The notes: generated by a model from the sequence alone, not told the origin. Positions 11,592 through 23,753 are shown, numbered from the stretch's first letter. The stretch is DNA of 55,380 nucleotides from Perkinsus olseni (GCA_013115125.1 JABANN010000185.1:1-55380); one strand, 5' to 3'. Made by a program: numbers and translations.

Positions 11592-13026
11592 ATTTGAGGA
11601 GTCCAGCTTGATCATCTATAACAGCGGTTTTACATGTACTGTGGTGCAGGGGCGTGACTTTGTTACCGGCAATGTGCGTAGCAACATTCGGAATTACGTT
11701 CGGTCGAGGTGTTTCCGTTTAGAAAGTCGCCATTAAATTGGTACAGAAAAAGAAGCTCGTGAGTGATGCCGAAATAGAACGGGCGAGGTGAGCCTCGATC
11801 CTTGGCGATCTTCCCAACGTGTCCTATCAGATGTGAATTGAAGTTCCATTCGAAGCTAGCGAATTCTAATATAGTCCCGCTTTTAGCGTGTGAGGAAACA
11901 CAAGAAGGATTCCTCACAGTCACACCCTATGGTACGGTAACCACCCAGCACCCATCAGAAATACTGTTTGATGATCAGCATCGGATGGAGACCTTCACGA
12001 GTTGACGCATTGTACTACTTTGACCGAAGAAGCAGCAAGGAATTGCATCAGTCAAGTACGCAGGGTATGCTATACCGCCATATTGCCATCAACCCCGTCA
12101 GATCGCAGCTGCAATCACGTACATGCACGATGAGAAAAGGCTCGTTCATGGAGATATCAAACCGGTAGTGGTTAGGAGAGTGTTCTGTCAGCCTCTACTG
12201 AGGGAGGATTCTTCAAGTTGCTCAATTCTGGGTTTTCAGCATAATATGTTATTACGGAAAATAAACGGCAAATACGTGGTCCAACTATGTGACTTTGGTT
12301 TTACTGAGGAGCTCAGACCCGTCACCGATGACGTGCTTTTCACTCAGCTCAAGGGTGAGGGAGTTACTCTCTACGACCACTACAAAGCCCGGTGGCTCTC
12401 CTTCAGGTACATCTGGGTATTTCGCCCCTGAGCAACTTTTAGGTCGAAATTATGATGGAAAAGTTGACGTTTTCGCCATGGGCGTAATTGCGTTCACACT
12501 GATCGGGGTAATGACTCCGATGTTGTCTTACCGCGCGGACGAACGAGCAGTCTCTCTTGTTCTTCAGGGTTATGAGCCCTTCTACCCCCCGGATAATATG
12601 GCGGAAGCAGTAGAGTTTGAGCCACGATATTGGCGGCATATCAGCAATGAAGCCAAGGATTTCCTCACACGGTGCTTCAGGGTCGTATTATGGGATGCTG
12701 TCATCGTTCTGAGCCGTCTTAGATGTTTGAGTATCGATCCACAGCAACGGATGACTGCCAAGGAGGCTTTAGAACATCCATGGATGACGATGCAGGTGAG
12801 ATGCGGTACGAAGTTTATGTTGAAACGCACTAGTTGTCAGATCTCCCAACAAGATTCTATGGAGGATGCATTGGCTCCACCGCCAGACAGCAGCATAGAG
12901 TTCTGGAATGTGAATGACATAATCAATAATAAACGCTCGGAGACGAAGGAGGAAGCTAGCCAAATAACGGCAAATGACGGGCCAATGAAGAATGGATGGT
13001 CAGCACCGTGCATTGACTGCGATTGA
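11592..13026 (+). CDS. Serine/threonine protein kinase
   Basis: A multi-exon kinase transferring phosphate from ATP to protein Ser/Thr. The motifs occur in order: glycine-loop region YNSGFTCTVVQGRDFVTGN joined by a splice to KVAIKLVQKKKL (the ATP-binding Lys of VAIK), HGDIKP catalytic loop with the splice to HNMLL, DFG in CDFGFTEEL, GTSGYFAPEQ (APE motif), DVFAMGVIAF, and SIDPQQRMTAKEALEHPWM closing the C-lobe. The catalytic loop reads HGD instead of HRD, as in some CAMK-group kinases. After the domain is a short Ser/Asn-rich tail ending in stop 13024-13026. Introns are about 45-75 nt. One of them, GTGCTTCAG to CTTAG (12670-12720), stays open if read through and is identified only by the TRCLSIDP motif it restores. 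Upstream exons may be missing, because the first exon starts at a splice acceptor. Confidence 0.85.
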
Positions 13027-13739
13027 ATAGGTATCTCAATTTCTCAGTTTCACACCGACGCCCATCAGTCATCTGGCTGCCATGCTCGCGTGTGCTGACG
13101 TCGCTGCTGGGCCACAGAAGGGACCGTAGTCTCCATCATAGGACCGCCCTGGCATAGTTCTTCTATTAAGTCCAGGATTGTTGCCGCTGCATGTTTTATG
13201 CTGATTGATTTAACTTTTTATACGACTGACTTGCTACCAGTACTGCTGCTGCTACTGCCGACGGCTGACTGACTGTTAATCTCACCGGAAGGTGGAATTC
13301 TGCGTAGTTCAACAATGGCGGAATAGGAAGATGACTCGGCTGCAGGACCATGAATTCCTTCTCGATGAATTCCGGTACCTTTTTTTATAATAAGAGGCGG
13401 GAGTGTGAGGATTCATTCCGATCGTTGCGTTATACATGAATAAGATGGAGGTCGGCTGCTCGGTACCCTGTCAGGGTAACCCTGATCATCATCGCACTTG
13501 TTTTCATCTTTGACCATCTGCAATCTCACGAGCTGACATTCTCGAATCGAGCCGCTGGCAAGTCGGGCTTGTTCAATGAATAGAGTTCGGAAGAGTCACC
13601 ACTGGATTAATCTGATGAAGATTATGGCATAATCATTATGCGAGATTGAGAGAAAATGAGGCATAACAACTTGTATGCGACAATGTCATCCCCGCGAGTG
13701 TTGCACCAGCAAACAAATGTAAACTTCCGCCAAATACGA
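13027..13739. other. Spacer between kinase and tRNA-Cys
   Basis: Contains simple CTG-rich runs near 13240 and an AT-rich run near 13380. I see no gene. Confidence 0.4.
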
Positions 13740-13811
13740 AGGGCGCGCCCGGATTTGAACCGAGGACCTGCTGATCTGCAGTCAGCCGCTCTACCACTGA
13801 GCTACACACCC
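13740..13811 (-). tRNA. tRNA-Cys (anticodon GCA)
   Basis: A full cloverleaf on the minus strand. The acceptor GGGTGTG pairs with CGCGCCC (two G-U pairs). The D arm is AGCTCAGTGGTAGAGC, the anticodon stem and loop GCTGACTGCAGATCAGC gives GCA, and the T arm contains GGTTCAAATCC. The discriminator base is T, as expected for tRNA-Cys. No intron and no encoded CCA. Confidence 0.95.
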
Positions 13812-14079
13812 ACGTTGCGTTCGCAGCGAGAATCGGAGGGCACCGTCTTCAAACTGCTGCTAGATTCCAGGGTTCTAGCCTCCTGTAGAGATGCTCTACA
13901 AGGACGTATGGCATTTATCTGCGGCAGCGAACTCAATCCAGACCCGACTGATCCGTGTTTGCGCGCGCCATTTCGATCGATACGCGAGAATTATGGTTAT
14001 AGAGGCCATGGAGTCCGGCAAGCGTGAAACTGAGCACTTCAGCGTTATTATTGATTCTCGTTAACTTCCAGTGGTGAAT

Positions 14080-16224
14080 ATGGATGAGCAGTACGACGTC
14101 ATCGTTTGTGGAACTGGCTTGAAGGAGTGCATTCTCTCTGGACTATTCTCGGTAGTAGTATTGCAAGGGACTGGTAAAAATAGTAACTTCCTTTTAGTGC
14201 CACGGGAAAAAGGTTCTACATTTGGATCGGAACGGTTATTATGGTGGTGACTGCGCCTCGCTCAATCTTACTACTCTATGGGACAAGTTCAGACCAGGTA
14301 GTGCGATAAGATGCCGTGTCATGATATGTTTTGACAACTAATCAACGGATGCAGGTGAAAAGCCTCCAGCGGACTATGGCTCCAATAGGGACTGGAATGT
14401 CGATCTTATACCGAAGTTTGTTATGGCTTCTGGTCAGCTGGTTAAGATACTTCTCAAGACTAAGGTTACCAGGTATAATTAGCACTCCTACCGAAGGTAC
14501 TTTGACTCTCTACGCGTTAGATATCTCGAATGGAAATCCGTAGAAGGGACCTACGTATATCAGTATCAACCCGCTGGTCTATTCTCGAACGAAAAGTTCA
14601 TTCATAAGGTATGGGGTCTGAGCACCTGTAACCCGCTTGATTTATATGCTCCAGGTTCCGGCGACGGAGATGGAAATTGTTAAGTCACCTTTGATGGGTA
14701 TCATGGAGAAGAAGAGGTGTACGAGTTTTTTCATGTTTATTGCAAGGTCTGTAGTGCTCGTTAAATTAGCCGAATGATTGGCCGTTCAGGTGGGTCGACG
14801 AAGATGTATCTACTCATGATGGTGTTGATGGTAGAAGGCATACGATGATGCAGGTGAGACGTATCTTCGCTCACAGGGAAGGATATGTTTGATCGTGTAT
14901 GATCCACTAACAGGTCTATGAGAAATACGGCCTGCAACCTGATACCATTGATTTCTTCGGTCATGCTGTTGCACTGTACCCCGATGACAGTTACCTATTC
15001 AAACCATGTGGCCCCACCATTCAGAAGATGAAACTGTAATAACTTATACGGGTAGAGGGCATGTCTCAGAGCTCGTGTGTAGATACCTCGATTCGATCAC
15101 AAGATATGGTCAGAGTCCCTTCATCTATCCGATCTACGGCCTTGGTAATAAGAGATCTTCAATCAATCAGCAGTGATGTTACGATTGATGCTCAGGCGGC
15201 ATACCCGAAGGCTTCAGTCGTTTGAGTGCCATTCATGGGGGTACCTACATGCTCAACAAGCCTGTCGGTAGGTGGTATAGGTGAAGTCTGGCTTCGCCAT
15301 CATCACCTATCTTAGATGGATTCGAGTTCGACGCGGATGGGAAGATATGCGGTGTGAAATCAGAGGGAGAGGTAGTTGCTATGGAGGTGATGGCGATCAA
15401 CATCAGCATCATCAGGTCGCTCATGCCCCCCTGGTTATATGTGACCCTTCCTACGTGAAGGATACCCTCCCGCAGAAGGTTAGATGTACTGGTCGTACCA
15501 TCCGATGCACCTGCGTAGGCCCTGCACGATGCAACAACCGCCTACATGCCTGGCCGGTGTTACTCAGATTCTCGGACACCCAATTCCCAATACCAATGAT
15601 GCCACTTCTTGCCAGATCATCATCCCTCAGAAGCAGTTGAATAGACGGTAGGACTGACTCTTCTCGATCCCTTCACAGTTATCGGGGTCTCTCAGGTCTG
15701 ACGTGTATGTCATGATGGTGTCTTGGGCTCACAACATCGCCTACAAGGGGAAGTAATACTGAGTGTTGCCTTATTGCTGAGTCTGCATCTCCTAAGTTTG
15801 TGTATCTTGTCCACCTCGAGGACCGTGGTTTTTTTTGAAGGTACGTGGCGTTGGTGTCCACAACTGTCGAGACTAACGATCCTGAGAGAGAGATCATGCC
15901 GGCTCTGCAGCTTCTCGGAAAGATCGAGAATAAGTTTGTTACTATTTCTGAGAAGTAGGGAAGGAGTGGTATGAAGCGACACGCGTGCACTGTATTATTC
16001 ATCCAGTTACGAGCCTACTGATGACGGCAAGGCTGATCAACTTTTCGTGTCGAAGTCGTATGATGCTACAAGTCATTTCGAATCGGCCACCCAAGATGTA
16101 ATAGATGGTATCATCATTAGTGTCTACGGCTACCTTCGAGTAGGTGCTCGAGATGTGGAATCGGATCATGGGTGAGCCGTTGGACCTCACACTCAAACCT
16201 GAGGATACTGCTGAGGAGGAGTAA
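14080..16224 (+). CDS. Rab GDP dissociation inhibitor (GDI)
   Basis: Extracts GDP-bound prenylated Rab GTPases from membranes and keeps them soluble for recycling. Spliced exons reproduce the family from end to end: [153 protein letters not shown] and [12 protein letters not shown], ending EEE-stop. The FAD-like nucleotide motif with GTGL and the Rab-binding region are intact, and the length is close to the family norm of about 450 residues. At least a dozen introns are GT-AG; one is only 24 nt (14473-14496) and contains an in-frame stop. The ATG follows TTCCAG by a few bases, a possible trans-splice acceptor. Confidence 0.95.
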
Positions 16225-16329
16225 CCATCTCCCGCTGATGCTGCTATTACCGATTATGCTTCTGTTTTTGATGCTGGTTTTGTGTTTCCCTTAGTTGGTA
16301 ATGGTGTAATGACAGGTAATTGCTTGTCA

Positions 16330-17999
16330 ATGGCAGAGGATAGTGGTTGCCGAGTTTGCAGTAGTTGTAGTCAGCGATTGAGTCACGAGTATTTTTCAAA
16401 CAAACAGTGGCAGGCTAAGGCAAAGTCTAGGAAGTGCCTCAAATGTAATGACAACAACATTGACGATCTTCATACCTTGACCGCTCCCTCACGACTCTTG
16501 CATGCTGGCGAATCATATACTACCGCTGTTTCTGGAAGTAAGTTCACTATTCAGGTACAACATCACCGAATGGTGAGAAGATACTCCTGAGGCGAGGCCA
16601 AGTTGAAGTGCTCGACACGAAGGCTTATGGGCGAATCCTGCGGACGGCTGCAGCCGTCTTCAAAGGGGATCTGATATGGAAAGAGGAGCCAATCGTCCAC
16701 TCTGCGGAGAGGGGCGAGCTTACTCAAAGAGAGGAGATTTTTGCATCGGTGCTGGGGTCGAGGTTCGGCCTCAGTGTTATTGAGGACTTCCTTTTCCTAA
16801 AGGCTTACGTTGCCCTTCCCCTACCCGACAGGAAAAGAGTTCTAGATTGCTACTACCCGAGTAAAGCTGAGGTATCGGACTCTCCGCTCTTGTCGGCATT
16901 GATACAGATATGCGACCCGATCGTCGAGGAGCTTCGTCGTGGCAAGCAAGGAGCCTTACGCGATTGGGATGGGTCGCCAGTTGATGATGCTGAGGAGTTG
17001 AAGAAGGTCGTCCTTGTGAAGGCCACCAACGCTCATGCTTTTTATGTTGAAGCTGACGTCACTGCTTGCGCACTCTACGAACTCGGCAGCAAAATGAGGC
17101 ACTCCTGCGCGCCTAACGTAGTTTACTCCAGTCAACGGGGGGCATCGAGTGACGGCAGTTTTGTGGCCCTCACAGATTTGCCTCCCAATGCCGAGCTACG
17201 ATTCTCTTATATAGAGACTGTGGCCCCGGCCTGCATGAGGCGACAGCTTCTGCTCAACAACTACGTCTTCTATTGTGATTGTCCTTTGTGTGCATCGGTA
17301 GACTACTACCGTGGGCTTCCTTGTCCTAAGTGCTCCCCCAGGAAGGGCGACTGGGTCCAGGATGCTGAGATCAGGCTGATAGATGTCGCCGATCTCGAGA
17401 TGCCCCAAGCTCTTGATCAGGACACGATATATCGGGTTGAGCGGGACGATTATCAGTGGTTGTGCAGCTCCTGTGGGGCTCAAGTTACTCAAGATGAGTG
17501 TGGAGTGCCAGAGGATCTCGAGGATTCCCTTATGGACATTGCCCGCAATGCTGATGACCTCGACGAGTTCGAGCTGTCGCAGCATCTACGGTCAATGCCG
17601 CGTATCCTGGGTGTCAATCATGCTGCTGTTTGGATGATCAGAAAAGCCCATATAGCCAAACTACTCGATATCGACGGTGCACTCGAGGTCATCAAGGGCG
17701 AGACTGCTGATGTATTGGCGGCCGTAGACCACGCTGGTGAGCTGTACAGGAAGGCGCTCGGCCCCGGCTATTACGTTGAGACTGGCGCCGGGTTCATGGA
17801 GTCTCTTTTGACCAAAGTAGCGGCGGCACTGGCTCGGGGTCGGCAATGGTCTTTGGCTGAAGAGTACTTTGAAAGGACGAAGAGATCGATGCTGTCTTTG
17901 ATGGAGGTCACCGATGCCCCCGTTGTTGCTGTTGATGAGGCTTTGGTGGCCTGTCGACTTCGGGACGTTTCGAGGTTGCCAAAAGCGTTTCGTGGGTAA
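16330..17999 (+). CDS. SET-domain protein methyltransferase (SMYD-like) with N-terminal zinc motif
   Basis: Likely a lysine methyltransferase using S-adenosylmethionine. The first exon begins MAEDSGCRVCSSCSQRLS and carries paired CxxC motifs (CRVCSSC...RKCLKC) resembling an Stc1-type zinc ribbon. The second, 1.4-kb exon starts in AYGRILRTAAAVFKGDLIW. It holds MRHSCAPNVVY (the NHSCxPN cofactor motif), ELRFSYIE (catalytic Tyr) and the post-SET zinc cluster FYCDCPLC...CPKC. The helical C-terminus resembles the TPR-like end of SMYD proteins. No MYND finger is inserted in the SET domain, unlike typical SMYD. The frames of the two exons join by a 17-nt GTAAGT-TTCAG interval (16538-16554), or by an alternative 107-nt intron from GTAATG at 16448. 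It starts 105 nt after the GDI stop. Confidence 0.85.
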
Positions 18000-18107
18000 A
18001 GAGTGATCGTTGAGTTGTCGAGTCCTGCGCGTGGGCATTGGCTTCTATTATGGCCTATTGAGTAAGACGACCTCAGAGACAGTATCCTGTGACTCCATGC
18101 TACTGAT

Positions 18108-20143
18108 ATGGCCTCGAGTGGTCGGTTCCGGAAACAGAGTAAATACCTGCTTTCCCGGCTGTGGGCAATAATTGTCATTCCTTATTTCCTTGCTTCCCCC
18201 TCTGGGAAGGCAGGTAAGGGCTGCTCGAAACCCGACCTCCGAGGTACCTTGAACATAGGTGCGTCATCGACATACGAGGATCAGTACATGTTGATGATGG
18301 AGGAGGTGTGGAACACAAGGCCAAGTAACTTCCTTTGGATGGAGTATCCACAGTTCATACAGCCCCTACATTTCCAACGTATATCGGAGAGGTGACGGCG
18401 GCTGGGCTGCGGCCGGTGCCCCTTTCCAGCAGTCCATCAGGCTCAATCAGCTGTTATCACTGCCGCCGTCGTGGAATGTCCCTCGAGAGTTGTCCATTCC
18501 GATATTCAACCCGTCCATCGTTGCTATTGATCAGCCGCAACTAGCGGGAGCCTTCCTTCTCACCGCCCGCATGTCGAACGGGCCGGGATGTCCACACTTT
18601 CAAACTGCAGAGTATAACTCTTTCAATTCCGGCGTCCTTCGTAATCAGTTAATAGTTGCTTTACTAGACGAAAGCTTCGACATCATCGACGCCACAGTAG
18701 TTGATTTCCCGGACACTTTCGTGGCGACGTACGAAGATTCCGCAGTTCATAGGGTAGAGGGGCCCATGGACGTGAGGCTATCGAAAGGTCCTCGGGACGA
18801 TTCCTGGTGGATTACATTCTTCGCCGAGCAGAATGACGTTCCCGGACCTCACAGGGGAATCCATCTCGCCCCGTTGCATGTAACTTTCACGGGCTGTGAG
18901 GACGTGGCTGATCGAGGGTGGGTGGAAGACAACGCCGCTCCCCCATGCCCGATCTTGAATGTATACGATTCCTTGCGATCGTGCATAGAAGAGTGTACCT
19001 CTCTCGGGGCCGATGAGACTGAAATCAACGGCGATTACTGCATCTGCCGTAAATGTCGCGGTACAGCGGTCACTCCTGCGCGCATACACAAAAGGCACAG
19101 CATAGCATCCTTGCCACACAAGGAAGGCTCAGTGTGCATCGAGAGGGCTTATGTTGATGTGAGGGAGATAGTGTCCGTTGGAGACACCGGTAGGACGGAG
19201 AAGAACTGGCAGATTTTAGAGGTACGCAAAGCTCTAGGATGATGCTCCAGCTTGGCTGGGCAGTTCTCGGTGGACGTGTCAGAGGTGTGGGTTCACTATA
19301 GCATCCAGCCAAGCATCAAGGTGCGTATCTCATTGGACTGGCCGCAAGGAATTACCACCAACGATGAGGTAAGTTCGATTCGGTTTGCCTCCGGAAAATA
19401 CTCGACGGCAGCCTCGACCGGTACGAGTACGATACGTTGAGATTGATGCGGCAAGTGCCACATGGTGGGACTCGAGTGTCATTCACAGAGTCTCGAATGT
19501 TAGAGGTACTCAAGTAGATGACTACTGGTGGGTCGATGCTGCTTGCAGGTGGCTACTGCTGCACTTTGGTGAGTGTGGATTGGCTGTCTGCCGATATGCA
19601 ACAATTCATCACCTTCAACCACCCGAACAGCACTTCCCTACTTCTTGGTGTGGGCCACATGCAACGTATCAGGCAACTCGGGGATCACATGCAAGGCAAC
19701 CGCACTCGGTAGAGTTGACAACCGCTCTCCTAAACCGGACCCTTTACCACCATTTAGATTGGAGGGGATCCGCAACACTCGGGCCTACAAGCAGTTCTTA
19801 TTCCTCCTAACCCCCGGGTACCCCTTCACGATGGTAGCGGCATCCGCCCCCTTCGGAGCTCCATCTCACGGTGTTTCAGGTAGGCGTCTCACCCGAGTTC
19901 TGTTTTGAGAGTGTCGGCGCCTTCAGTCCTGCTAGTGGCAACCCCACTTGTGAAGCCATTCAGTTCATTGCCGGAATAACGGTGTCTTCTTCTGTTCAAA
20001 CTGACGATGACCTTGACTTGGTCGTTTCCTACGGCATCAACGACTGTGAAGCTGTTGTTACGCGGTTTGCAGTCAGCAGCGTTCTAGGAAGAGTGAGGCC
20101 CACCCTCAATGAGGCGGTTGATTGGGACCATGATGATATATGA
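18108..20143 (+). CDS. Membrane-anchored propeller-like protein, possibly glycosidase-related
   Basis: The N-terminus (MASSGRFRKQSKYLLSR then WAIIVIPYFLASP) is a basic stretch followed by one hydrophobic segment, typical of a type II signal anchor, so the bulk probably faces the Golgi lumen or cell exterior. Recurrent blade-like motifs follow: FNPSIVAI with LLTARMSN, HRVEGPMDVRL with DSWWITFFAE, SATWWDSSVIHRVSN, and near the end IQFIAGITV and LVVSYGINDCEAVVTRF. Their order resembles five-bladed propeller glycosidase-like proteins (NPS, RvEdPR and ySYGxxD motifs). The acidic residue of the usual E-D-P motif is changed (VEGP), so activity is doubtful. Exons are joined by short introns whose boundaries I did not all fix. 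It starts 108 nt after the SET gene stop and is the last plus-strand gene of its block. Confidence 0.6.
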
Positions 20144-20252
20144 AAGACCGTGAAGGTCGTTGGACGTACGTGACGTGCGTCTCATCATACTGCTCGGGTT
20201 GTGTTGAATCGATAGAGGGACACTTAACACCCTTCCCTATCCCTCAATCTCG

Positions 20253-20720
20253 CTAAGATTCATGCATTCGTCTAGTAAACCCACATGAAGGATGACCCGC
20301 CGATAAACCCAACCAAGAGCTGATTACAGTCAGCGACACGTGAGACATCATCAGTATCATGATTGAAGTCTGGATGTCGTGGATATGCTCTGCTTGACGC
20401 GAGATGAACGCTGCTCGAGCCTGGCCTCTTCCAACACTTTCGTCTTCAACTAAAAAGCACGTATGCTGCGCTGCAGCGTGACGACTCGAACATTCTTTCG
20501 AGGCTATCGGAAGCAGCAGCATTTTGATGGCGTGATGATCTCCACATTCTATACGGAGTAGCCCAGAACCCACAGTTCGGGCAGTCTCCTTCCCCAAGGC
20601 ATGGTCCGACTCTATCCATCTGATGTGCCAGTTTTCATCCTCCACATCTATTGTGTCTTGGGGCGCCTGAACTCGACCCGTTCGGATCTTCCGTAACTCT
20701 CTCACGTCTATCCTACACCC
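20253..20720 (-). CDS. Uncharacterised protein, partial model
   Basis: An open minus-strand frame beginning near RELRKIRTGRVQAPQDTIDV and containing ENWHIRWIESDHALGKE. No ATG starts this frame, so a 5' exon or a link to the WD40 gene upstream is likely. I recognise no domain. It faces the plus-strand gene ending at 20143, only about 110 nt away, so the two transcripts converge. Confidence 0.4.
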   Translation of the reverse strand, partial: GCRIDVRELRKIRTGRVQAPQDTIDVEDENWHIRWIESDHALGKETARTVGSGLLRIECGDHHAIKMLLLPIASKECSSRHAAAQHTCFLVEDESVGRGQARAAFISRQAEHIHDIQTSIMILMMSHVSLTVISSWLGLSAGHPSCGFTRRMHES

Positions 20721-20879
20721 ACGATGCGGTTCTCTCTCAGGGGCGATGAACGCCCCGAGCTAATGGTTGGCCCGGGATTGAGGTTGGCATGTGCGGGGGA
20801 TCCACCAAGTAAGATGAGCCCGGGCACGGATATGTTGTTGGTGGAGGGTGGCGACGCCCTGTGTAGAGAGGCAGGGGTG

Positions 20880-23310
20880 TACGGAGGTTATTCTACTCAC
20901 GCTGCGCAGAGGACGAGATAATGCGAGCGAGACCACACCACGTCGGCGATGATGCCAGGCACTACCACCTGACCGTCGGGCCTCAGGACAGCTCTTGTGA
21001 GATCATTCCCCTCCCCGTAGGGGGAGAATAAAGAGGGGACGTCTCACCTTCAAACAGCCGTCGTTGATTGGTGCCCCATCGTGGCATACGTCCCATAAGT
21101 GCAGGACGCCGTTAGAGCTTCCACATACCACAAACCTGCCCCGAAGTGTCTGATAGCGGTAGTGCTGCTGCTTCTTCTCTTACCTGCCGTCCGGACTGAT
21201 ATCTGCTCGGGGTATGCTATTGCTTATTGATGAGCCTCGTAGCGTCATGACGGGTGTTAGTGGGATGCCCCCAACTTGGGTGCCCACCTCGCGGGGCACA
21301 GTCACGATACGTATCTGTTGCTCAGAGAGAGCGTCCAGAGGGAGGTAGGGCAGCTGCTCACCGTTGAGTCAGCCATAGTCATCATTAAGATATCATGGTC
21401 AGTCTTGTATCTGAACTTCCTCGCCAGCGTCGAGTCGACACGGTTGAGTCCGGTAGCAGTAGCAGCAGCAAACTCATACGTTATCACTCGAATGTGCCAC
21501 ACGGGTATCTAACGCGTGCAGTCAAGCAGAGTTGAGACGAGGCCCCACCCCCAAGAGGTCGGGATGCTCGAAGGAGCCAATCATCTCCGGCCTGTCTCCA
21601 TCGCCGGACGTATCATAAGCGATGATTCCCCCAGCAGCATTACCGACATACAGCAGCTGAAGGGAGAGGCGTTACAGATTATCCAGCATATGCTACCTCA
21701 CCGAGCTGAGGTAGCTCCGGTCGAGAGCTATTCCGTGATCAGGCAGTCCTCTCGGTGTGTCCAGCTTGGCGCAGGTCTCGGCACCCGACCAGAGACGGCT
21801 GCCGAACTCTCCGCAGCAAGCAATGCGCCACGCGGATTCCGCAGTCCAGAATGAAAGCGAGAGGACCTTCATGCGATGGCTTCATTGTGAGGTAGTCACT
21901 GTCTCCTACGGGCCCAGAGTGAACTAGCTCAGCTGAAGGAAGCATATGGAGGGGATGTCCTCCTCTCGAGTTAGTAAGGGTATCCAAAGTCCACAACACG
22001 ATACGGCCATCACTTCCAGCGGTGATGAGAGTGTCTGCTCGCGGCCACAGCATGGCGAGGACCTCGAAGAGGAGGATGAGGTATTCAGTGTTTTGCTATC
22101 AGCCGTGCTCAGAACTGCTAATTCGGGAAGCCGCTCACCGACCGTGGATACCTGCCCTGGGAGATTGCGCTCGGTCTCGATGATTGGCCCTTCATCACTG
22201 GGCTGATGCTCCAGCGAATAAACAGCTATGCCAGTAACGTCATGAGCCCCCTGTCGAGCAACGGCCACGTATCTGCCCGTTTAATAGAGGCCCGTCCATG
22301 GGCACCCGCCGCTCTCACTTGTTGTCGGGGGAGAGGCTGATTCGTAGAGCCCCTCGACTGTCGTTATCGAGATCGATGCTACCGATGTGTGTATCATACG
22401 GCACAGACAAAAAGCTGCCGTTGGAACTTCGTTCGTAACGCCCTGAACGATGGGTTTCACCCGGTAGCAGATTGAAGAGATTAACTTATCAAGCTTTCTG
22501 GCTGAGGTGGATCTCCGTCGATCCGCTGGGATGAGAAACTCCCCGGGAGGAGGTCCGACGCTCGTCTTATCTCTCTACGAGGCTTGCTCTCTTCCTCTGC
22601 GAGTTGGAAGTTTACAACAAGCATCAGGCCAGGTATTGGATGCCTCGCTGGCGAGGCGACGTCGTACCTGACCGAGTCCCTCATCCCCCCTACCCAAAAT
22701 AGGAGCTCCTCTCACGCTGTGTCAGGGCATTCGGGCATCTCCTTCGAGGCACCTGTATGGCTACGGTACCTCGTATGATACATCCTGAGCCTGAACATCT
22801 GTGTATAGTCCTGACTTGAGGCCGTGAAAAGCAAAACCACCTCACGGGCGCCTGGGGGATGCCACCCTGCAACAGCGGGGCGAAGCTGGCCCACGCGACC
22901 GGTGCCGCTCCCGTATCTTTGCCATCGTCCACAATGAGTTCGAAGATAAAGAACAGCCCAGGTGCTGAGGCACGACGCCGACTGATAAGCCAATCGGCCG
23001 ATGAGCAGCACCCTGGTTGATGTCTCGCTCGGGGACGGGCAGATTCTGGTTGATTTCCAGATTCTCGTACGCAGTCTCGAGATGGCGGACGCAGCCCCCG
23101 CAAGAGAACTCGACAGGGTGGGTGTGAAGGACCGGTATGGTGCGGCTCGAGTTTCCTATCGTCTGAGGGGCCAATGGCTTGAGCCAACGGGAGAGTCGCA
23201 GGTTGAGCACCTCTTGTTCATGGCTGCGCTCCGCGCTCCGCATGTACCGGAGGCCCCTGAAGAAGCATTCCTAATTGTACTCTCGGATCTCGGCATCATT
23301 GAGTGGCCAT
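20880..23310 (-). CDS. WD40-repeat protein
   Basis: Several exons carry propeller-like blades: VAGWHPPGAREVVLLFTASS (near 22.86 kb), RADTLITAGSDGRIVLWTLD (near 22.0 kb), LLYVGNAAGGIIAYD (near 21.64 kb), GRFVVCGSSNGVLHLWDV (near 21.12 kb) and a last blade near 20.95 kb (VVPGIIADVVWSRSHYLV). The N-terminal exon includes IPVLHTHPVEFSCGGC. I could not match it to one named family; a vesicle-trafficking adaptor such as EIPR1 was considered but the motifs do not fit well. WD40 propellers serve as protein-interaction scaffolds. Exon edges and the start are approximate. Confidence 0.55.
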
Positions 23311-23483
23311 GCCGTGGCGTACGGGAGTGAACACAGAATGACTAACTCGCTTGGCCTACCGCGAGACATTAAGGCATTTGCGGAGCTAACATAGTGATGA
23401 AATAAACTGGTTCTAATCAACAAACGGGTGCATTTCGGTTCTTAATGAACATGTAACACCCATCGGGGTATTCTGGCTACCAC

Positions 23484-23555
23484 GGCTGTGTGGTCTAGTG
23501 GTATGATTCTCGCTTAGGGTGCGAGAGGTCCCGAGTTCAATTCTCGGCACAGCCC
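23484..23555 (+). tRNA. tRNA-Pro (anticodon AGG)
   Basis: A full cloverleaf. The acceptor GGCTGTG pairs with CACAGCC. The D arm is GGTCTAGTGGTATGATT, the anticodon stem-loop CTCGCTTAGGGTGCGAG gives AGG, and the T arm contains GAGTTCAATTC. No intron and no encoded CCA. It lies on the plus strand inside a 29-kb run of minus-strand protein genes. Confidence 0.95.
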
Positions 23556-23753
23556 TCATATTAGTCTCCAAGGACCTTCCAAGATCCAGCGTATGCATTT
23601 TGACCGTGAATCGCCTAGAAGAGGTCGCCGTTCTCCTTGTCTCCCCTTCCACAGGGGGAGGGATTCGAAGAGCGACCAGCGCTTGAGGATGCCAATCAAG
23701 GCCAAGGATCGACACCTTCAACCATCTACCTAGTGCCGCGTAACCAACTGCGG

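Noticed and set aside
12662-12760. A non-canonical GG-AG intron in the kinase
   Set aside because: An ordinary GT-AG intron starting a few bases earlier (GTGCTTCAG) restores TRCLSIDP, so no unusual splice site is needed.
15047-15095. Frameshift in GDI after KMKL
   Set aside because: Using the acceptor GTGTGTAG instead of CTCAG restores [11 protein letters not shown] in frame.
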